Positions 28,737 through 37,314 of a DNA stretch of 64,000 nt are shown piece after piece. The notes under the pieces are model-generated. The model was given only the letters and a program-made list of their open reading frames with translations. It did not search any database and was not told the origin of the DNA. Position numbers and translations under genes: made by a program. Location: NCBI GenBank assembly GCA_037190485.1, contig JBBCJB010000012.1, positions 182,680-246,679 of the forward strand. The letters are read 5' to 3'. How positions within the stretch are numbered: the stretch's first letter is position 1; each line of letters begins with the position of its first letter. The stretch is from Parapedobacter sp037190485 (GTDB lineage Bacteria > Bacteroidota > Bacteroidia > Sphingobacteriales > Sphingobacteriaceae).

Positions 28737-30065
28737 ATGACACATAAACTGCTATGCTATCTGGTACTGTTTTTCTCCGTATCGATAGCAGGATGTCTAA
28801 AGAAAGAGTACTTGCCGGAGGTTAGCGGAGCGCCGATTCCCCATGTGGAGCCGCTGGCGACAAGCTTGCAAGGGGCACTGGAGACATCGCCCTATTCGGT
28901 TTTCCGCTTGGCATGGCAACGAAGCCATATGGACTCGATAGTAAGGGCGCGTGGCGGAACCCGGGCGCATTATACCCTCCTGATTCCTACGGATGCCGCT
29001 TGGGCCGCGTCGGGATGGGATGCCGCGCGGGTGAGTTCATCAATCCCCGCAGCACTTGATACGTTGCTGATGCCTTATGTATTCAGGTCTCGAATCACGA
29101 AGGAGCAGCTAGAGGGGCGTAATGTCAGCCTTAGGTTGGCCAGCCTGTATGGATACGAAGATATCCGCTATTCGGTAAAGGACAGTGCCTATTATTTCCA
29201 AGCCGCATTGGATTTCCGTGGAGGGCTGTTGCGCGTAAACGGCCGGCCGGCCGGTCGGATTGAACCGATTGCGACCACCGACGGTTACATTTGGCCGATT
29301 GACCACACGCTTGAGCTGCCGGTTAAGACGGCGTGGGCGGTACTCAGGGAAGACGATCGCTTCAGTTTATATACCGGATTGATGTTGTACACGGATTCGT
29401 TGTACAGGGCAATTTTTCAACAAGCGAACGGTTATCCACCCGAGCAGGGTTCCGCTGCGGCGCGGCAATACATCAGGAACGGGCCCTCATTTTACGATTT
29501 GGACGTACAGCCGGGTTCAGCGGGCTCGAAACCCATTGTCAGAAGCTTGAATACCTGGTTTGTTCCCACCGATGCGGCTTTTGCGGAAGCCGGTTTTCAC
29601 ACGCTGGCCGATTTGGTCAGTTTTAACCAGGCGAGGGGGGTACCACGTACCGAATGGTATTTCCCGCCCGGTCTTGGGCAAACCCCATTTTACCGGATTG
29701 TCGGTGAGTTCGCTACGGATACGTTGCTGGATTACCACCATAACTGGGGTATGCGCGTGGGCGGGTTCAATTTCACGCGCGAACGAAATGCAACCCTGTT
29801 CTTTTCAACTGATTTGCGAAAGGAGTTGCTGGATGGATACCCGGTATCCGCCTATACAGAAATCCGGTTGGGCAGCCAATATCCATTGATTGGGAAAACG
29901 ACTTATCACTACATGCCGCTTGAATTTCCGGCGATGGGCCAGGTACGGCCCAAAGGTATGGCCGCTATGCCCTCGGTAACGATTTCGATGCCAGATAAGT
30001 ACACGTTGACGGGGGTGATCCACGCGGTGGATCGATTGATGGTGCCCGAAGGTTTTGAACGTTAG
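28737..30065 (+). CDS. Fasciclin (FAS1) domain lipoprotein, copy 2
   Basis: This 442-residue lipoprotein starts at MTHKLLCYLVLFFSVSIAGC (Cys 20). Longer in-frame starts would run into the previous gene and spoil the signal. The first FAS1-like unit has HYTLLIPTDAAWAASGWD and the closing DGYIWPIDHTLELPV. The second has NTWFVPTDAAFAEAGFHTL and the closing LTGVIHAVDRLMVPEGF. Spacing inside the second unit is larger than usual. It lies 10 bases after copy 1. An adhesive or ligand-presenting role at the surface is inferred. Confidence 0.8.
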   Translation: MTHKLLCYLVLFFSVSIAGCLKKEYLPEVSGAPIPHVEPLATSLQGALETSPYSVFRLAWQRSHMDSIVRARGGTRAHYTLLIPTDAAWAASGWDAARVSSSIPAALDTLLMPYVFRSRITKEQLEGRNVSLRLASLYGYEDIRYSVKDSAYYFQAALDFRGGLLRVNGRPAGRIEPIATTDGYIWPIDHTLELPVKTAWAVLREDDRFSLYTGLMLYTDSLYRAIFQQANGYPPEQGSAAARQYIRNGPSFYDLDVQPGSAGSKPIVRSLNTWFVPTDAAFAEAGFHTLADLVSFNQARGVPRTEWYFPPGLGQTPFYRIVGEFATDTLLDYHHNWGMRVGGFNFTRERNATLFFSTDLRKELLDGYPVSAYTEIRLGSQYPLIGKTTYHYMPLEFPAMGQVRPKGMAAMPSVTISMPDKYTLTGVIHAVDRLMVPEGFER

Positions 30066-30081
30066 CTAACAATAATCGATC

Positions 30082-31161
30082 ATGCGTATACTATACTGCA
30101 TCGTTTTTTTTGCCAGCTTGTTTGTTGTGACGGCCTGTGCGCCGGATAGCGATTACCTGGTAGACGTAGACTATAATAAAGTGCCCCACCGCATTCAGGA
30201 TAACCATTACCTGTCTACATTTTCGCGGATACTGCAGCTTACCGGTGCGGACAGGAAATTGGACGGCGAGGGCCCCTACACGGTGTTGGTGCCAACCAAC
30301 GATGCGTTTTTGCTGGACGGCATTGGCCCTGACCAGGTAAGGACCTTATCTCCGGCTTACTTGGGGCGAATGGTAAACCAACACATCCTGGACGGTTGGT
30401 ATGAACTCAATAAATTACCCTTTCTGTTTAGCCAAGAAATCACTTCGCGGTCTGGGGCGCCGATTTATGTGACGCGATGGGTGAAGGACCAGGATACCGT
30501 ATTGGCCATAAACGGGGTTACTGTACGGCCTCAGTATCTATTTGCTTCAAATGGACTGATATCCATCTTGGACCGCATGCTTCCAGCCAATGTACACGAG
30601 AATGTGGTGGATTACATCAATGACGAGGAAGGGCTTACCCTTTTTGCCCAGGCGCTGGTGCGGAGCGGCCTGGATCGGACGCTACGGAGTATGACGTCCT
30701 GTACGGTATTTGCGCCATCCAATGCGGCAATGGTCGCTTACGGCTATCCAACGGTCCAGGCTGTCCGGCAGGCAGATGCAGACGAGCTCGCTGCATTGAT
30801 ACGATACCACGTGCAGGAGGATAGGCGATTTGTGAATGATTTCGCGCTGGTCATTGACACCGATGAGGTGGGGACGTTCCCAATCGACTATTTCAGTCGT
30901 GAATTGAACCGTGTGATATCGATGCCTACGTTTCCGGCCAACCGCGGTACGCTGAAGGCGCGCATGCTTGACGGTAACACGGTGACGTTTACCTATACCC
31001 ATGGTAAGCTGTACGTAGGCGCTACACACCAGCCAGGTTATCGGTTTACGATGATCGATATTGCGGGAGAGGAGGCGGTCGTCCTCATGCAGCAAAGTGA
31101 TTATGTGGCGAGAAATGGTTTTATTCATTTGATAGATAAGGTTTTAAAAAAAGCGCGGTAG
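30082..31161 (+). CDS. Fasciclin (FAS1) domain lipoprotein, copy 3
   Basis: This 359-residue lipoprotein has its lipobox at LFVVTACAPDSDY (Cys 19). FAS1 unit 1 (about 35-170) has PYTVLVPTNDAFLLDGIGPD, MVNQHILDG and the closing FASNGLISILDRMLPAN. Unit 2 (about 175-355) has SCTVFAPSNAAMVAYGYP, ALIRYHVQED and the closing VARNGFIHLIDKVLKKA. Both keep the H-box position (NQHIL, YHVQE). It is the shortest and most canonical of the three fasciclin proteins and lies 16 bases after copy 2. Confidence 0.88.
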   Translation: MRILYCIVFFASLFVVTACAPDSDYLVDVDYNKVPHRIQDNHYLSTFSRILQLTGADRKLDGEGPYTVLVPTNDAFLLDGIGPDQVRTLSPAYLGRMVNQHILDGWYELNKLPFLFSQEITSRSGAPIYVTRWVKDQDTVLAINGVTVRPQYLFASNGLISILDRMLPANVHENVVDYINDEEGLTLFAQALVRSGLDRTLRSMTSCTVFAPSNAAMVAYGYPTVQAVRQADADELAALIRYHVQEDRRFVNDFALVIDTDEVGTFPIDYFSRELNRVISMPTFPANRGTLKARMLDGNTVTFTYTHGKLYVGATHQPGYRFTMIDIAGEEAVVLMQQSDYVARNGFIHLIDKVLKKAR

Positions 31162-31180
31162 CGTGCAGGACAATAGAACG

Positions 31181-33415
31181 ATGAAGCGAGTTTTAACGTT
31201 GGTCAATTCCTTGGGCATTCTTTTGGGTATACTGGTACTGATAGCTGCCTGCAAGCGTAAGGATGGGTTGGAGCCGGTCACCGACCCGGTGGTGGAAAAA
31301 TTCTATCCGAATAGTGGCAATGCCGGTACATTGGTTAATTTCGAAGGCACGGGTTTTCCCACGGATCGATCCATGATTTCGGTACGGTTCGGCGAGCGGT
31401 CTGCCGAAGTCCTGAGCGCGACGCCCACACGTATAGTGGTCCGGGCACCGGAGGGGGCGGCCGAATCGACCCTGTCATTGGTTGCAGGTAGGCAAACCGT
31501 TTCGGTGGGTACCTTTACTTACCAATCGCTAAGTATACAAGACGTATGGCCGCGAAGAGCGCAGGTCGGTTCGCAAATCCGGCTGCGTGGCACGGGATTC
31601 ACCAGTGTCAACACACGGCCGAAGGTGGAACTCAATGGCGTGGAGGCCCAAGTGATCAACGCGTTGGACACCTTGCTGGTGATTGAAGTGCCTGTAGGCA
31701 GGGGGCTGGGTGCGGTTAAAGTCAGTGTGGACGGTCGCGAGAGCTTGGGTCCGGATTTTCTGTATATGGATATCTCCGCGATAAAGCCCGGATCAGGAGG
31801 TGCGGGTACGTGGGTGGTGATCGATGGCGAAGGGTTTGGGGCGGATGCAGCGGGCAACGAGATAACATTCAATGGCGTCCTTGCCACGGTGATTGAAGCG
31901 TCGCAGGATCGGCTGGTTGTTGTTGCCCCCGAAAACGTCGAGAGCGGACCGGTGGTGGTCACCGTCGAAGGCGAACCTGTGGTGGGGCCCGCGTTTGGCG
32001 TCGTACCGTTTCCGGTCATTACCACCGTTAGCCCACTGAGTGGCCCAGCGGGTACCGAAATGACCATCACTGGAAACCTGTTCAGTCCCGAAGCAGGGGA
32101 AACGCATGTCTATATCAATGCAATTAAAGTTCCCGCAGTGTCCGTTACGGAACGCGAAATCCGGCTGATTATACCCGGTGGCACCGGGTCTGGCCCCGTG
32201 GTCGTGGAAGTGAACGACCAAGCCACGGCCGGGCCGCTGTTCCGCGATCAAAACCTAGGCATAGAAGCCATCAGTCCCGATAATGGCCTGGCGGGGACCG
32301 AGGTCGTCATAACTGGTAGCGGATTTGACGGCGATCCTTCATCAAACCGGGTTTCATTCAACGGTTTGGAGGCCGTCGTGTTGGAGGCCACAACGACTAT
32401 GCTGAAGGTACGGGTGCCCGAGCAGGTGGCTACGGGTACGGTCAGTATCCATGTCGATGGTTTCCAAACGGAGTCGCCCACGCCATTTAGGCGGGCTGGC
32501 GTACAGACCTTGGGGAGGGGGCTGCTGGATATTGCTCCAGACGGTGGGAGTATAGCCGTTGACCGGGACAACAACGTATACGTATTGGAATACCATAAGC
32601 ACCGGATTATGAAAGTGTCGCCAGCAGGTGAGGTATCGCTGCTGGCAGGAAGCAGCACGGGCATAGCGGGCATGGCCGACGGCACCGGGGCTGAAGCCAG
32701 GTTCCGTTTCACCGCATTTGCGGGATTGGTATTGGACGAGGGACAACAGTTGTACGTGACTGATCCGGGCAATCGCGCATTGCGCAGAATCACTCCCGGC
32801 GGAGTGGTTAGCACGGTAGTGGATAATTTTGGCGGACAGCCGGGCAAAATCGCGCTAGCGGCAGACGGCAAGCTGTATGTAAGCAATCAGTTGGGGTCTA
32901 CGATGTGGCTCGTCTTTCCCGCGGATCGTATTTTTCAGGTATTTAATGGGCCACAGCACGCGACTTGGGCCGCCAACATCAGGCATGCCGTCGATGCAGC
33001 CAATACGTTTTATACCTTGACATCCTTTATGGCCCCTGGGAACCACATCACCCGTACGATCAGGACATCATCGGGGTGGATGCCTGAATCTTTTTGGGTG
33101 GGGGCATTTTTTGGACAGGGCTATCAAGATGGTATAGGTAATGCGGCGCTATTTAACGGTATCCGTGCTTTGGTGCCTGCGAGTGCTGAAAACCTACTGG
33201 TTTTGGATGCAAACAACCACGCTATACGCAGCGTACATACGCCCTCGGCTACGGTATCGACCATCGTCCGGCTTGGTGCGGGGTTTGAAGACGGCGATTT
33301 TAGAAGGGCTAAAATGAGTAATGCGGCTTGGGATTTCGCCGTAAGCGATACTCGTGACGCGGTTTATGTGCTGGATTGCGGAAATAATGCGGTCCGAAAG
33401 ATTATATTGCGATAA
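31181..33415 (+). CDS. Lipoprotein with five IPT/TIG repeats and an NHL-type beta-propeller
   Basis: This 744-residue lipoprotein has its lipobox at LGILVLIAACKRKDG (Cys 24). Five tandem IPT/TIG Ig-like repeats of about 80 residues fill roughly 37-440. Each opens with a Pro-containing turn and a GSGF-like strand: PNSGNAGTLVNFEGTGF, RAQVGSQIRLRGTGF, SGGAGTWVVIDGEGF, PLSGPAGTEMTITGN and PDNGLAGTEVVITGSGF. NHL repeats follow (SIAVDRDNNVYVLEYHKHRI, LVLDEGQQLYVTDPGNRALR, LLVLDANNHAIRSV, VYVLDCGNNAVRKI). The repeats form a rod carrying a propeller, a layout suited to reaching out from the surface. It is the last gene of the locus 2 run, starting 19 bases after fasciclin copy 3. Confidence 0.9.
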   Translation: MKRVLTLVNSLGILLGILVLIAACKRKDGLEPVTDPVVEKFYPNSGNAGTLVNFEGTGFPTDRSMISVRFGERSAEVLSATPTRIVVRAPEGAAESTLSLVAGRQTVSVGTFTYQSLSIQDVWPRRAQVGSQIRLRGTGFTSVNTRPKVELNGVEAQVINALDTLLVIEVPVGRGLGAVKVSVDGRESLGPDFLYMDISAIKPGSGGAGTWVVIDGEGFGADAAGNEITFNGVLATVIEASQDRLVVVAPENVESGPVVVTVEGEPVVGPAFGVVPFPVITTVSPLSGPAGTEMTITGNLFSPEAGETHVYINAIKVPAVSVTEREIRLIIPGGTGSGPVVVEVNDQATAGPLFRDQNLGIEAISPDNGLAGTEVVITGSGFDGDPSSNRVSFNGLEAVVLEATTTMLKVRVPEQVATGTVSIHVDGFQTESPTPFRRAGVQTLGRGLLDIAPDGGSIAVDRDNNVYVLEYHKHRIMKVSPAGEVSLLAGSSTGIAGMADGTGAEARFRFTAFAGLVLDEGQQLYVTDPGNRALRRITPGGVVSTVVDNFGGQPGKIALAADGKLYVSNQLGSTMWLVFPADRIFQVFNGPQHATWAANIRHAVDAANTFYTLTSFMAPGNHITRTIRTSSGWMPESFWVGAFFGQGYQDGIGNAALFNGIRALVPASAENLLVLDANNHAIRSVHTPSATVSTIVRLGAGFEDGDFRRAKMSNAAWDFAVSDTRDAVYVLDCGNNAVRKIILR

Positions 33416-33443
33416 TTGGGTTTGATCGGGTTTTTCCTCCTAG

Positions 33444-34070
33444 CTAGTTTGTGTCTATTGGCTCCACCAAGGTCAGCATGGCCGAAATGGCAACAGCTGA
33501 ACTGGGGGGCTCTGGTGCCACGGGCTCTTCATTTTCAGTGGGGCCGAATGAGCCGGAAAAACTGATTACCTGGTTGTCTTGGTTGATATGAGCTAGACGC
33601 AGGTGTAGTTCATACCACCAATTGTCTTTATCATTATCCCGGTAGCGTATGGCAAACACATTTTCGTACGGTGGTTTACCAAGCCGCCCGTCCAGCACTT
33701 CCTCCGCATCGGGATCCCCCGCCAGGATTTCCGCTTTCGTGTCTTTGCCCATGCCGGCTTGGCTGCTGATGCTCCGCCAAGCATAGGCATTGCCGTCAAT
33801 ATCCCACTTGAAATTAACCGTATAATAATAGCTATGCGGTACATCAGGATATCGTCCCGTGTTGGTAAACGAACCATCCCCCGCTGCTTGATACCCTTGC
33901 ATATAGGCGTCGAGGGCAGCAGCCACTTGGCCTGTTGCCGTCAGGTGCTTGAGCCTGACACCATTTCCGGTTTCGTCCGAAGGCCGTTCCCCGCTTTTTT
34001 TGCAGCCGTGTATGGAAAGAATGCCCAAAGTAGCGAAGAGCAGTATCAGGGATGTACGTGTATGTTTCAT
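33444..34070 (-). CDS. Hypothetical lipoprotein
   Basis: This 208-residue lipoprotein starts MKHTRTSLILLFATLGILSI with the lipobox Cys at residue 23 (IHGCKKSG). The start follows from this signal and from a promoter that overlaps the longer in-frame extension. The body is charged and rich in Tyr and Trp (SYYYTVNFKWDIDGNAYAWR, NKDNWWYELHLRLAH are not motifs I know). No family is recognised. It is convergent with the end of locus 2, 28 bases away, and is probably a single-gene unit. Confidence 0.7.
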   Translation of the reverse strand: MKHTRTSLILLFATLGILSIHGCKKSGERPSDETGNGVRLKHLTATGQVAAALDAYMQGYQAAGDGSFTNTGRYPDVPHSYYYTVNFKWDIDGNAYAWRSISSQAGMGKDTKAEILAGDPDAEEVLDGRLGKPPYENVFAIRYRDNDKDNWWYELHLRLAHINQDNQVISFSGSFGPTENEEPVAPEPPSSAVAISAMLTLVEPIDTN

Positions 34071-34090
34071 GACTTGATTTTTTGATGATA

Positions 34091-34121
34091 CAAACATAGG
34101 AAGACATCGGCAGGTCGGCAA
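34091..34121 (-). promoter_or_regulatory. Promoter of the 33444-34070 lipoprotein gene
   Basis: On the minus strand TATGTTTG (34098-34091) exactly matches TAnnTTTG, and a TTG lies 20 bases upstream (34121-34119). The -7 box ends 20 bases before the ATG at 34070, which supports that start. Confidence 0.6.
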
Positions 34122-34150
34122 TCCACGAAAACCGTGAATTTATCATTGAG

Positions 34151-34344
34151 AGTCCGTCAAAAGGTCTCTCATCGTAGAACGCGAGACAGCATCTCCAGCC
34201 GAATCCGCTTGGCCGTGGGATAGCCTGGACGAAAGGACGGCGATTAGCAAGACAAGGATCATTCTCACAAAAGCCGATTTGACTTTTTTCAGGTGATGTT
34301 ATTCGTCATGCATCCCAACTCATGTCCACTTACTCATCAGAAAA
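34151..34344 (-). pseudogene. Deletion scar of a duplicated gene pair
   Basis: Bases 34151-34193 match 40334-40377, inside the ZipA-like gene, at about 90 percent by eye (AGTCCGTCAAAAGGT is identical). Bases 34195-34344 match 41832-41983, the 5' end and leader of the secreted-protein gene at 41039-41944, at about 80 percent by eye (GATTTGACTTTTTTCAGGTG is identical). The two source segments are about 1.45 kb apart and in the same order and strand. The block is therefore what remains of a second copy of that gene pair after an internal deletion. Confidence 0.8.
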
Positions 34345-34346
34345 TC

Positions 34347-34853
34347 TTACTTAAGCAAATCTTTTTCCAGTATTTTTTTCTTGTCTTTAAAGTTTTCCCC
34401 TTGATTGAATTTATGGTGCCCTTCTTTTTTCTCCATTGCGATTACCTCGATATTGAAATCGGGACGTCCTCCGCTCGGGTTCGCTAAGCCGGCGTGTTTA
34501 AATGGATGATAGCCCTCTCCCCAGTAAAACAAATCGACATAAACCTCCTTTTCTCCGTTGGGCGGGATTTGAAGCACCTTGGATTTATGGCTCTTGGAAA
34601 GCGGATAGATAACCTGAATAGACACTGTGTCATTTGAGTTTGTATTTAGGGTCAGCCTTTCGCCATTCCCGACTTTATGGAGCAGATTGCCGTTGATCAT
34701 CAGGTTCATTTTGGCGCCACTTCCATAGAATTGTTTGGTTCGCATGAAATAAATCTTCCTTGCGTTTTCTGCGGAGTCCTGTCCGTTTACATCGGTGTGC
34801 CAAACCAACAATGTCAAGATTGACGCAGCATTGAAAATTAGCCATTTACCCAT
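34347..34853 (-). CDS. Secreted DUF2846-like protein
   Basis: This 168-residue protein has a Sec signal peptide (MGKWLIFNAASILTLLVWHT, cut near VNGQ). The core (about 32-110) reads IYFMRTKQFYGSGAKMNLMI, then NGNLLHKVGNGERLTL. This resembles DUF2846 proteins, in which a beta-sandwich follows an IYFYRP-like strand; I am moderately sure. The C-terminal tail is highly charged (GENFKDKKKILEKDLLK). It lies upstream of the deletion scar, where the duplicated pair would have followed it. Confidence 0.6.
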   Translation of the reverse strand: MGKWLIFNAASILTLLVWHTDVNGQDSAENARKIYFMRTKQFYGSGAKMNLMINGNLLHKVGNGERLTLNTNSNDTVSIQVIYPLSKSHKSKVLQIPPNGEKEVYVDLFYWGEGYHPFKHAGLANPSGGRPDFNIEVIAMEKKEGHHKFNQGENFKDKKKILEKDLLK

Positions 34854-34940
34854 TTCTGATTGTTGTTATGATTGAAAGAAGTATCGGAAACATTCACCTG
34901 ATGTTGTCCAAGTAGTTAATGCCCGTCGCGCAAGACAAAA

Positions 34941-35735
34941 TCATTGAAATCGCGCAGCTGAGCATGCAAAATCGTTGAATTTTGCCAAATCTTCATCGGT
35001 CTGAATTTTTGGTGCCAAGGTAATGCTATTTTTCGATAAACACTTATGTTGACACCTCGTTTCCGGGAGCTGTTGGTAAATCACCGACCCTGCCGGGAAT
35101 GTTTTTCCGTCCTCGAAAAAAGACGCGTGTACCGAGATCATCGCGAGCGGACGCACGTTCCATTCTTGGGTGACCAACTCCAAACCATCAAACGTACACC
35201 CGTCCTTGCAGGGCGAAAACCCGGCTGAACCGGCCTGAAAGAAATCGGAAGCGTCTCCCAATAATCTGAAGACACTGCGCGGCTCCCATTCATCCGTCTC
35301 TGAGGCTATTATGGATAGCGATGTGCCATCCTCGCTGGTAAATGCCACTTCGTAGCGGCCATGCGCTTCGTTTACGGAAAAATCGGCCAGGTGATGTAAG
35401 CCCGGGAACACCCGGCCACCAGCCAATGCATTCAGGCGCGAAGAGGTATCCCTTCGGGGTATGAAGACACCTTCCTTTACCTCACCATTAGCTGTCCATT
35501 CCACGGCGATACGATGCGCCCCATTTTCCGAAGCGATACCGATTCCCGCAGGCATTCCCTTGGGTCTTATTGCCTTTAGACGAATCAAGCAAATCCCGGC
35601 TATTCCGTTGCCGTCCACCAGCTTGGGCCGGAAAGGGGAGGGGAGAAGCGCTCGGAGTACATCACTGTCCACGCGGTAATTGATTAGTATCCTTCGGTCT
35701 ATCACACCCGTTATCGTGGGAATTCTCATAATCAA
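34941..35735 (-). CDS. DUF2071 (YqjF-like) family protein
   Basis: This 264-residue cytoplasmic protein opens with DRRILINYRVDSDVLRALLP and SPFRPKLVDGNGIAGICLIR, the recognisable start of DUF2071 proteins, which share the acetoacetate-decarboxylase-like fold. VEWTANGEVKEGVFIPRRDT and GGRVFPGLHHLADF continue the match. No enzymatic activity is established for this branch. M3 at 35729 is an equally likely start. The PhyH-like gene ends 45 bases upstream, so the two may be co-transcribed from the repeat-borne promoter at about 36541. Confidence 0.8.
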   Translation of the reverse strand: MIMRIPTITGVIDRRILINYRVDSDVLRALLPSPFRPKLVDGNGIAGICLIRLKAIRPKGMPAGIGIASENGAHRIAVEWTANGEVKEGVFIPRRDTSSRLNALAGGRVFPGLHHLADFSVNEAHGRYEVAFTSEDGTSLSIIASETDEWEPRSVFRLLGDASDFFQAGSAGFSPCKDGCTFDGLELVTQEWNVRPLAMISVHASFFEDGKTFPAGSVIYQQLPETRCQHKCLSKNSITLAPKIQTDEDLAKFNDFACSAARFQ

Positions 35736-35780
35736 ACTAATGAAACAATAGAATAAACCATTTTTTGGCGCCAGGTGTTA

Positions 35781-36515
35781 TCAGCGGGTTTCGATACCAT
35801 CAGGCAAAAAGTCAAGCCTTTCAGACCATTCCAAACCGTTGGGGAGCCTTCGGTTGGAAAATTCGATGTGGATTACTCGCCTTTTCTTCCGGTTGGTCGT
35901 CCTGCTGGAGCTGTGCAGCAGCAACGGCTTCATGATCATGATGCCGCCGCTCGGTACGTCGCAGACCGTTTCGGTTTCCGTATCCCAATCGATGGTTTCG
36001 GGCCGGTAGATGCCTTTTTTGTGAGAACCGTCAACCACCTTCAAGGCGCCGCTCTCCGCGTCCGTATCGTCCAAATGTATCCGTATCGTGAAGTTGCCTT
36101 CCAGGATGCGTAAAGGCGGCTGCACGGCAAATTGGTTTTGCTTCACCGTCCACGGCCCAAAGCCCGTAATATCCAATCTCTTGTCAACCGAAATCGTCAG
36201 GTCCTGATGGTAGGCCACGTACCAGTTGGAGGTTTCCGGTTTATCGAAGTAAATGCTCTTGACGACGAAATAATCTGGGCCGAACATCGTGGAGATGATA
36301 TCCAGTAAGTTGCCGTTGAACACGACAGGCAGTATTTCGGGGATTTCCCGCAGGAATTGCCGGACGGCAAAAAGGTCTGCCGATTTACGGAAGGTTTCCT
36401 TCGACGTATCCGCATCGTTGATCAAGGCAATTAGCGCATGGACTTCGTCCTGCGTATATACATTCGGTATGGTAGCGAAGCCCGATGTTTCTATTTCTTG
36501 TCGATGTTTTTCCAT
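35781..36515 (-). CDS. Phytanoyl-CoA dioxygenase (PhyH) family protein
   Basis: This 244-residue protein belongs to the Fe(II)/2-oxoglutarate-dependent PhyH superfamily. The iron-binding facial triad is visible as His 103 and Asp 105 (YHQDLTISV) and His 201 (MKPLLLHSSSRTTN), with Arg 205 nearby to bind 2-oxoglutarate. The strand IHLDDTDAESGALKVVDGSH is typical of the family. The length is in the normal range. It should hydroxylate a small molecule; the substrate cannot be told from sequence. The ATG lies inside one end of repeat R1, 26 bases after a TATCTTTA element. Confidence 0.9.
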   Translation of the reverse strand: MEKHRQEIETSGFATIPNVYTQDEVHALIALINDADTSKETFRKSADLFAVRQFLREIPEILPVVFNGNLLDIISTMFGPDYFVVKSIYFDKPETSNWYVAYHQDLTISVDKRLDITGFGPWTVKQNQFAVQPPLRILEGNFTIRIHLDDTDAESGALKVVDGSHKKGIYRPETIDWDTETETVCDVPSGGIMIMKPLLLHSSSRTTNRKKRRVIHIEFSNRRLPNGLEWSERLDFLPDGIETR

Positions 36516-36600
36516 CCATGCCCGGTTTGATAATCCCGTATAAAGATAATCAAAAGAATCGTTCGATTGAATATCTTAGCAAGATCAATAACCGCGATGG
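36512..36600. repeat. Dispersed repeat R1 (89 bp, promoter-bearing)
   Basis: This element aligns over its whole length with R3 (43205-43292), roughly 70-75 percent identical by eye. Both begin CCATCCA(T/C)GCCCGGTT and end ACCGCGATGG. The core TAATCCCG(T/C)ATAAAG is shared with R2, R4 and R5. It carries TATCTTTA on the minus strand (36548-36541) and overlaps the PhyH start codon. On the plus strand its last ATGG opens a 39-codon ORF (36597-36716) of unknown status. Confidence 0.75.
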
Positions 36601-36743
36601 ATTCGGCTGGCATTGTTGACCATACCTTAAGTGCGGCGGGCACCAAGTTTCTCGACAAAAACGATATTTTTAACACACCATCGGCCGGCATCACCAATTC
36701 GGCCGTATGGTCATGATTTTACGAATATGATTTATTGTCTTAG

Positions 36744-37274
36744 TCAGGGGCATCTGCCGAAATCCCTTACGGTAGTGTGTTCCACCAAGTAGCCATGATT
36801 CGCTTTTGAAACTCGGGTGATCAGCCAGTTGTGGATACCGCTTACCACGGTGTCACAATTCGTCACGTAGCGTTCAATACCAACGATATCCCAGTCCTCG
36901 ATAATAGCAACCAGTCCTTCGAATTCGTGCCAAGAATCCGTTTCGAATCTACCTTCTATCAAGGGATTGGAAGCCAGCAAACGGCCTCTTTTCCATGTTT
37001 TATTGTCTCTGTATCTGATTTTCAGTTTATTGTTCCAAATATACCCGAACCCTTGTCGAGACTGGACGTCCATACCCCTAATGATAAACACGGTATCCGA
37101 TATGTCGAAATCGACATCGAATTGGCTTTTGGCGGTGTCAAATGCCTCATCCAGCTCAAGGCAAAATTCTTTATCCCGTTTAATCGATTTGTCCTTACCC
37201 AAGGCCTTGAGCACGCTTTGGGCAGCCGATAGGTGTTGCACCAGTATGAAGCTTAAGAGTAGCAATGTTTTCAT
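36744..37274 (-). CDS. Secreted hypothetical protein
   Basis: This 176-residue protein has a signal peptide (MKTLLLLSFILVQHLSAAQS). The mature part contains a basic segment (ALGKDKSIKRDKEFCLELDE) and aromatic-rich strands (GFGYIWNNKLKIRYRDNKTW, HEFEGLVAIIEDWDIVGIER), suggesting a small periplasmic beta protein. No family is recognised. It begins 40 bases after the stop of the DUF2625 gene and probably shares its transcript. Confidence 0.65.
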   Translation of the reverse strand: MKTLLLLSFILVQHLSAAQSVLKALGKDKSIKRDKEFCLELDEAFDTAKSQFDVDFDISDTVFIIRGMDVQSRQGFGYIWNNKLKIRYRDNKTWKRGRLLASNPLIEGRFETDSWHEFEGLVAIIEDWDIVGIERYVTNCDTVVSGIHNWLITRVSKANHGYLVEHTTVRDFGRCP

Positions 37275-37314
37275 TTGATTTCCGAATCAGATGGTTTTAT
37301 CCACCATGTGCAAA

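Noticed and set aside
31300..32520. Near-repeats inside the IPT/NHL gene considered as a DNA repeat array or CRISPR
   Set aside because: The periodicity is about 240 bases and reflects protein repeats; there are no short identical repeats with unique spacers.
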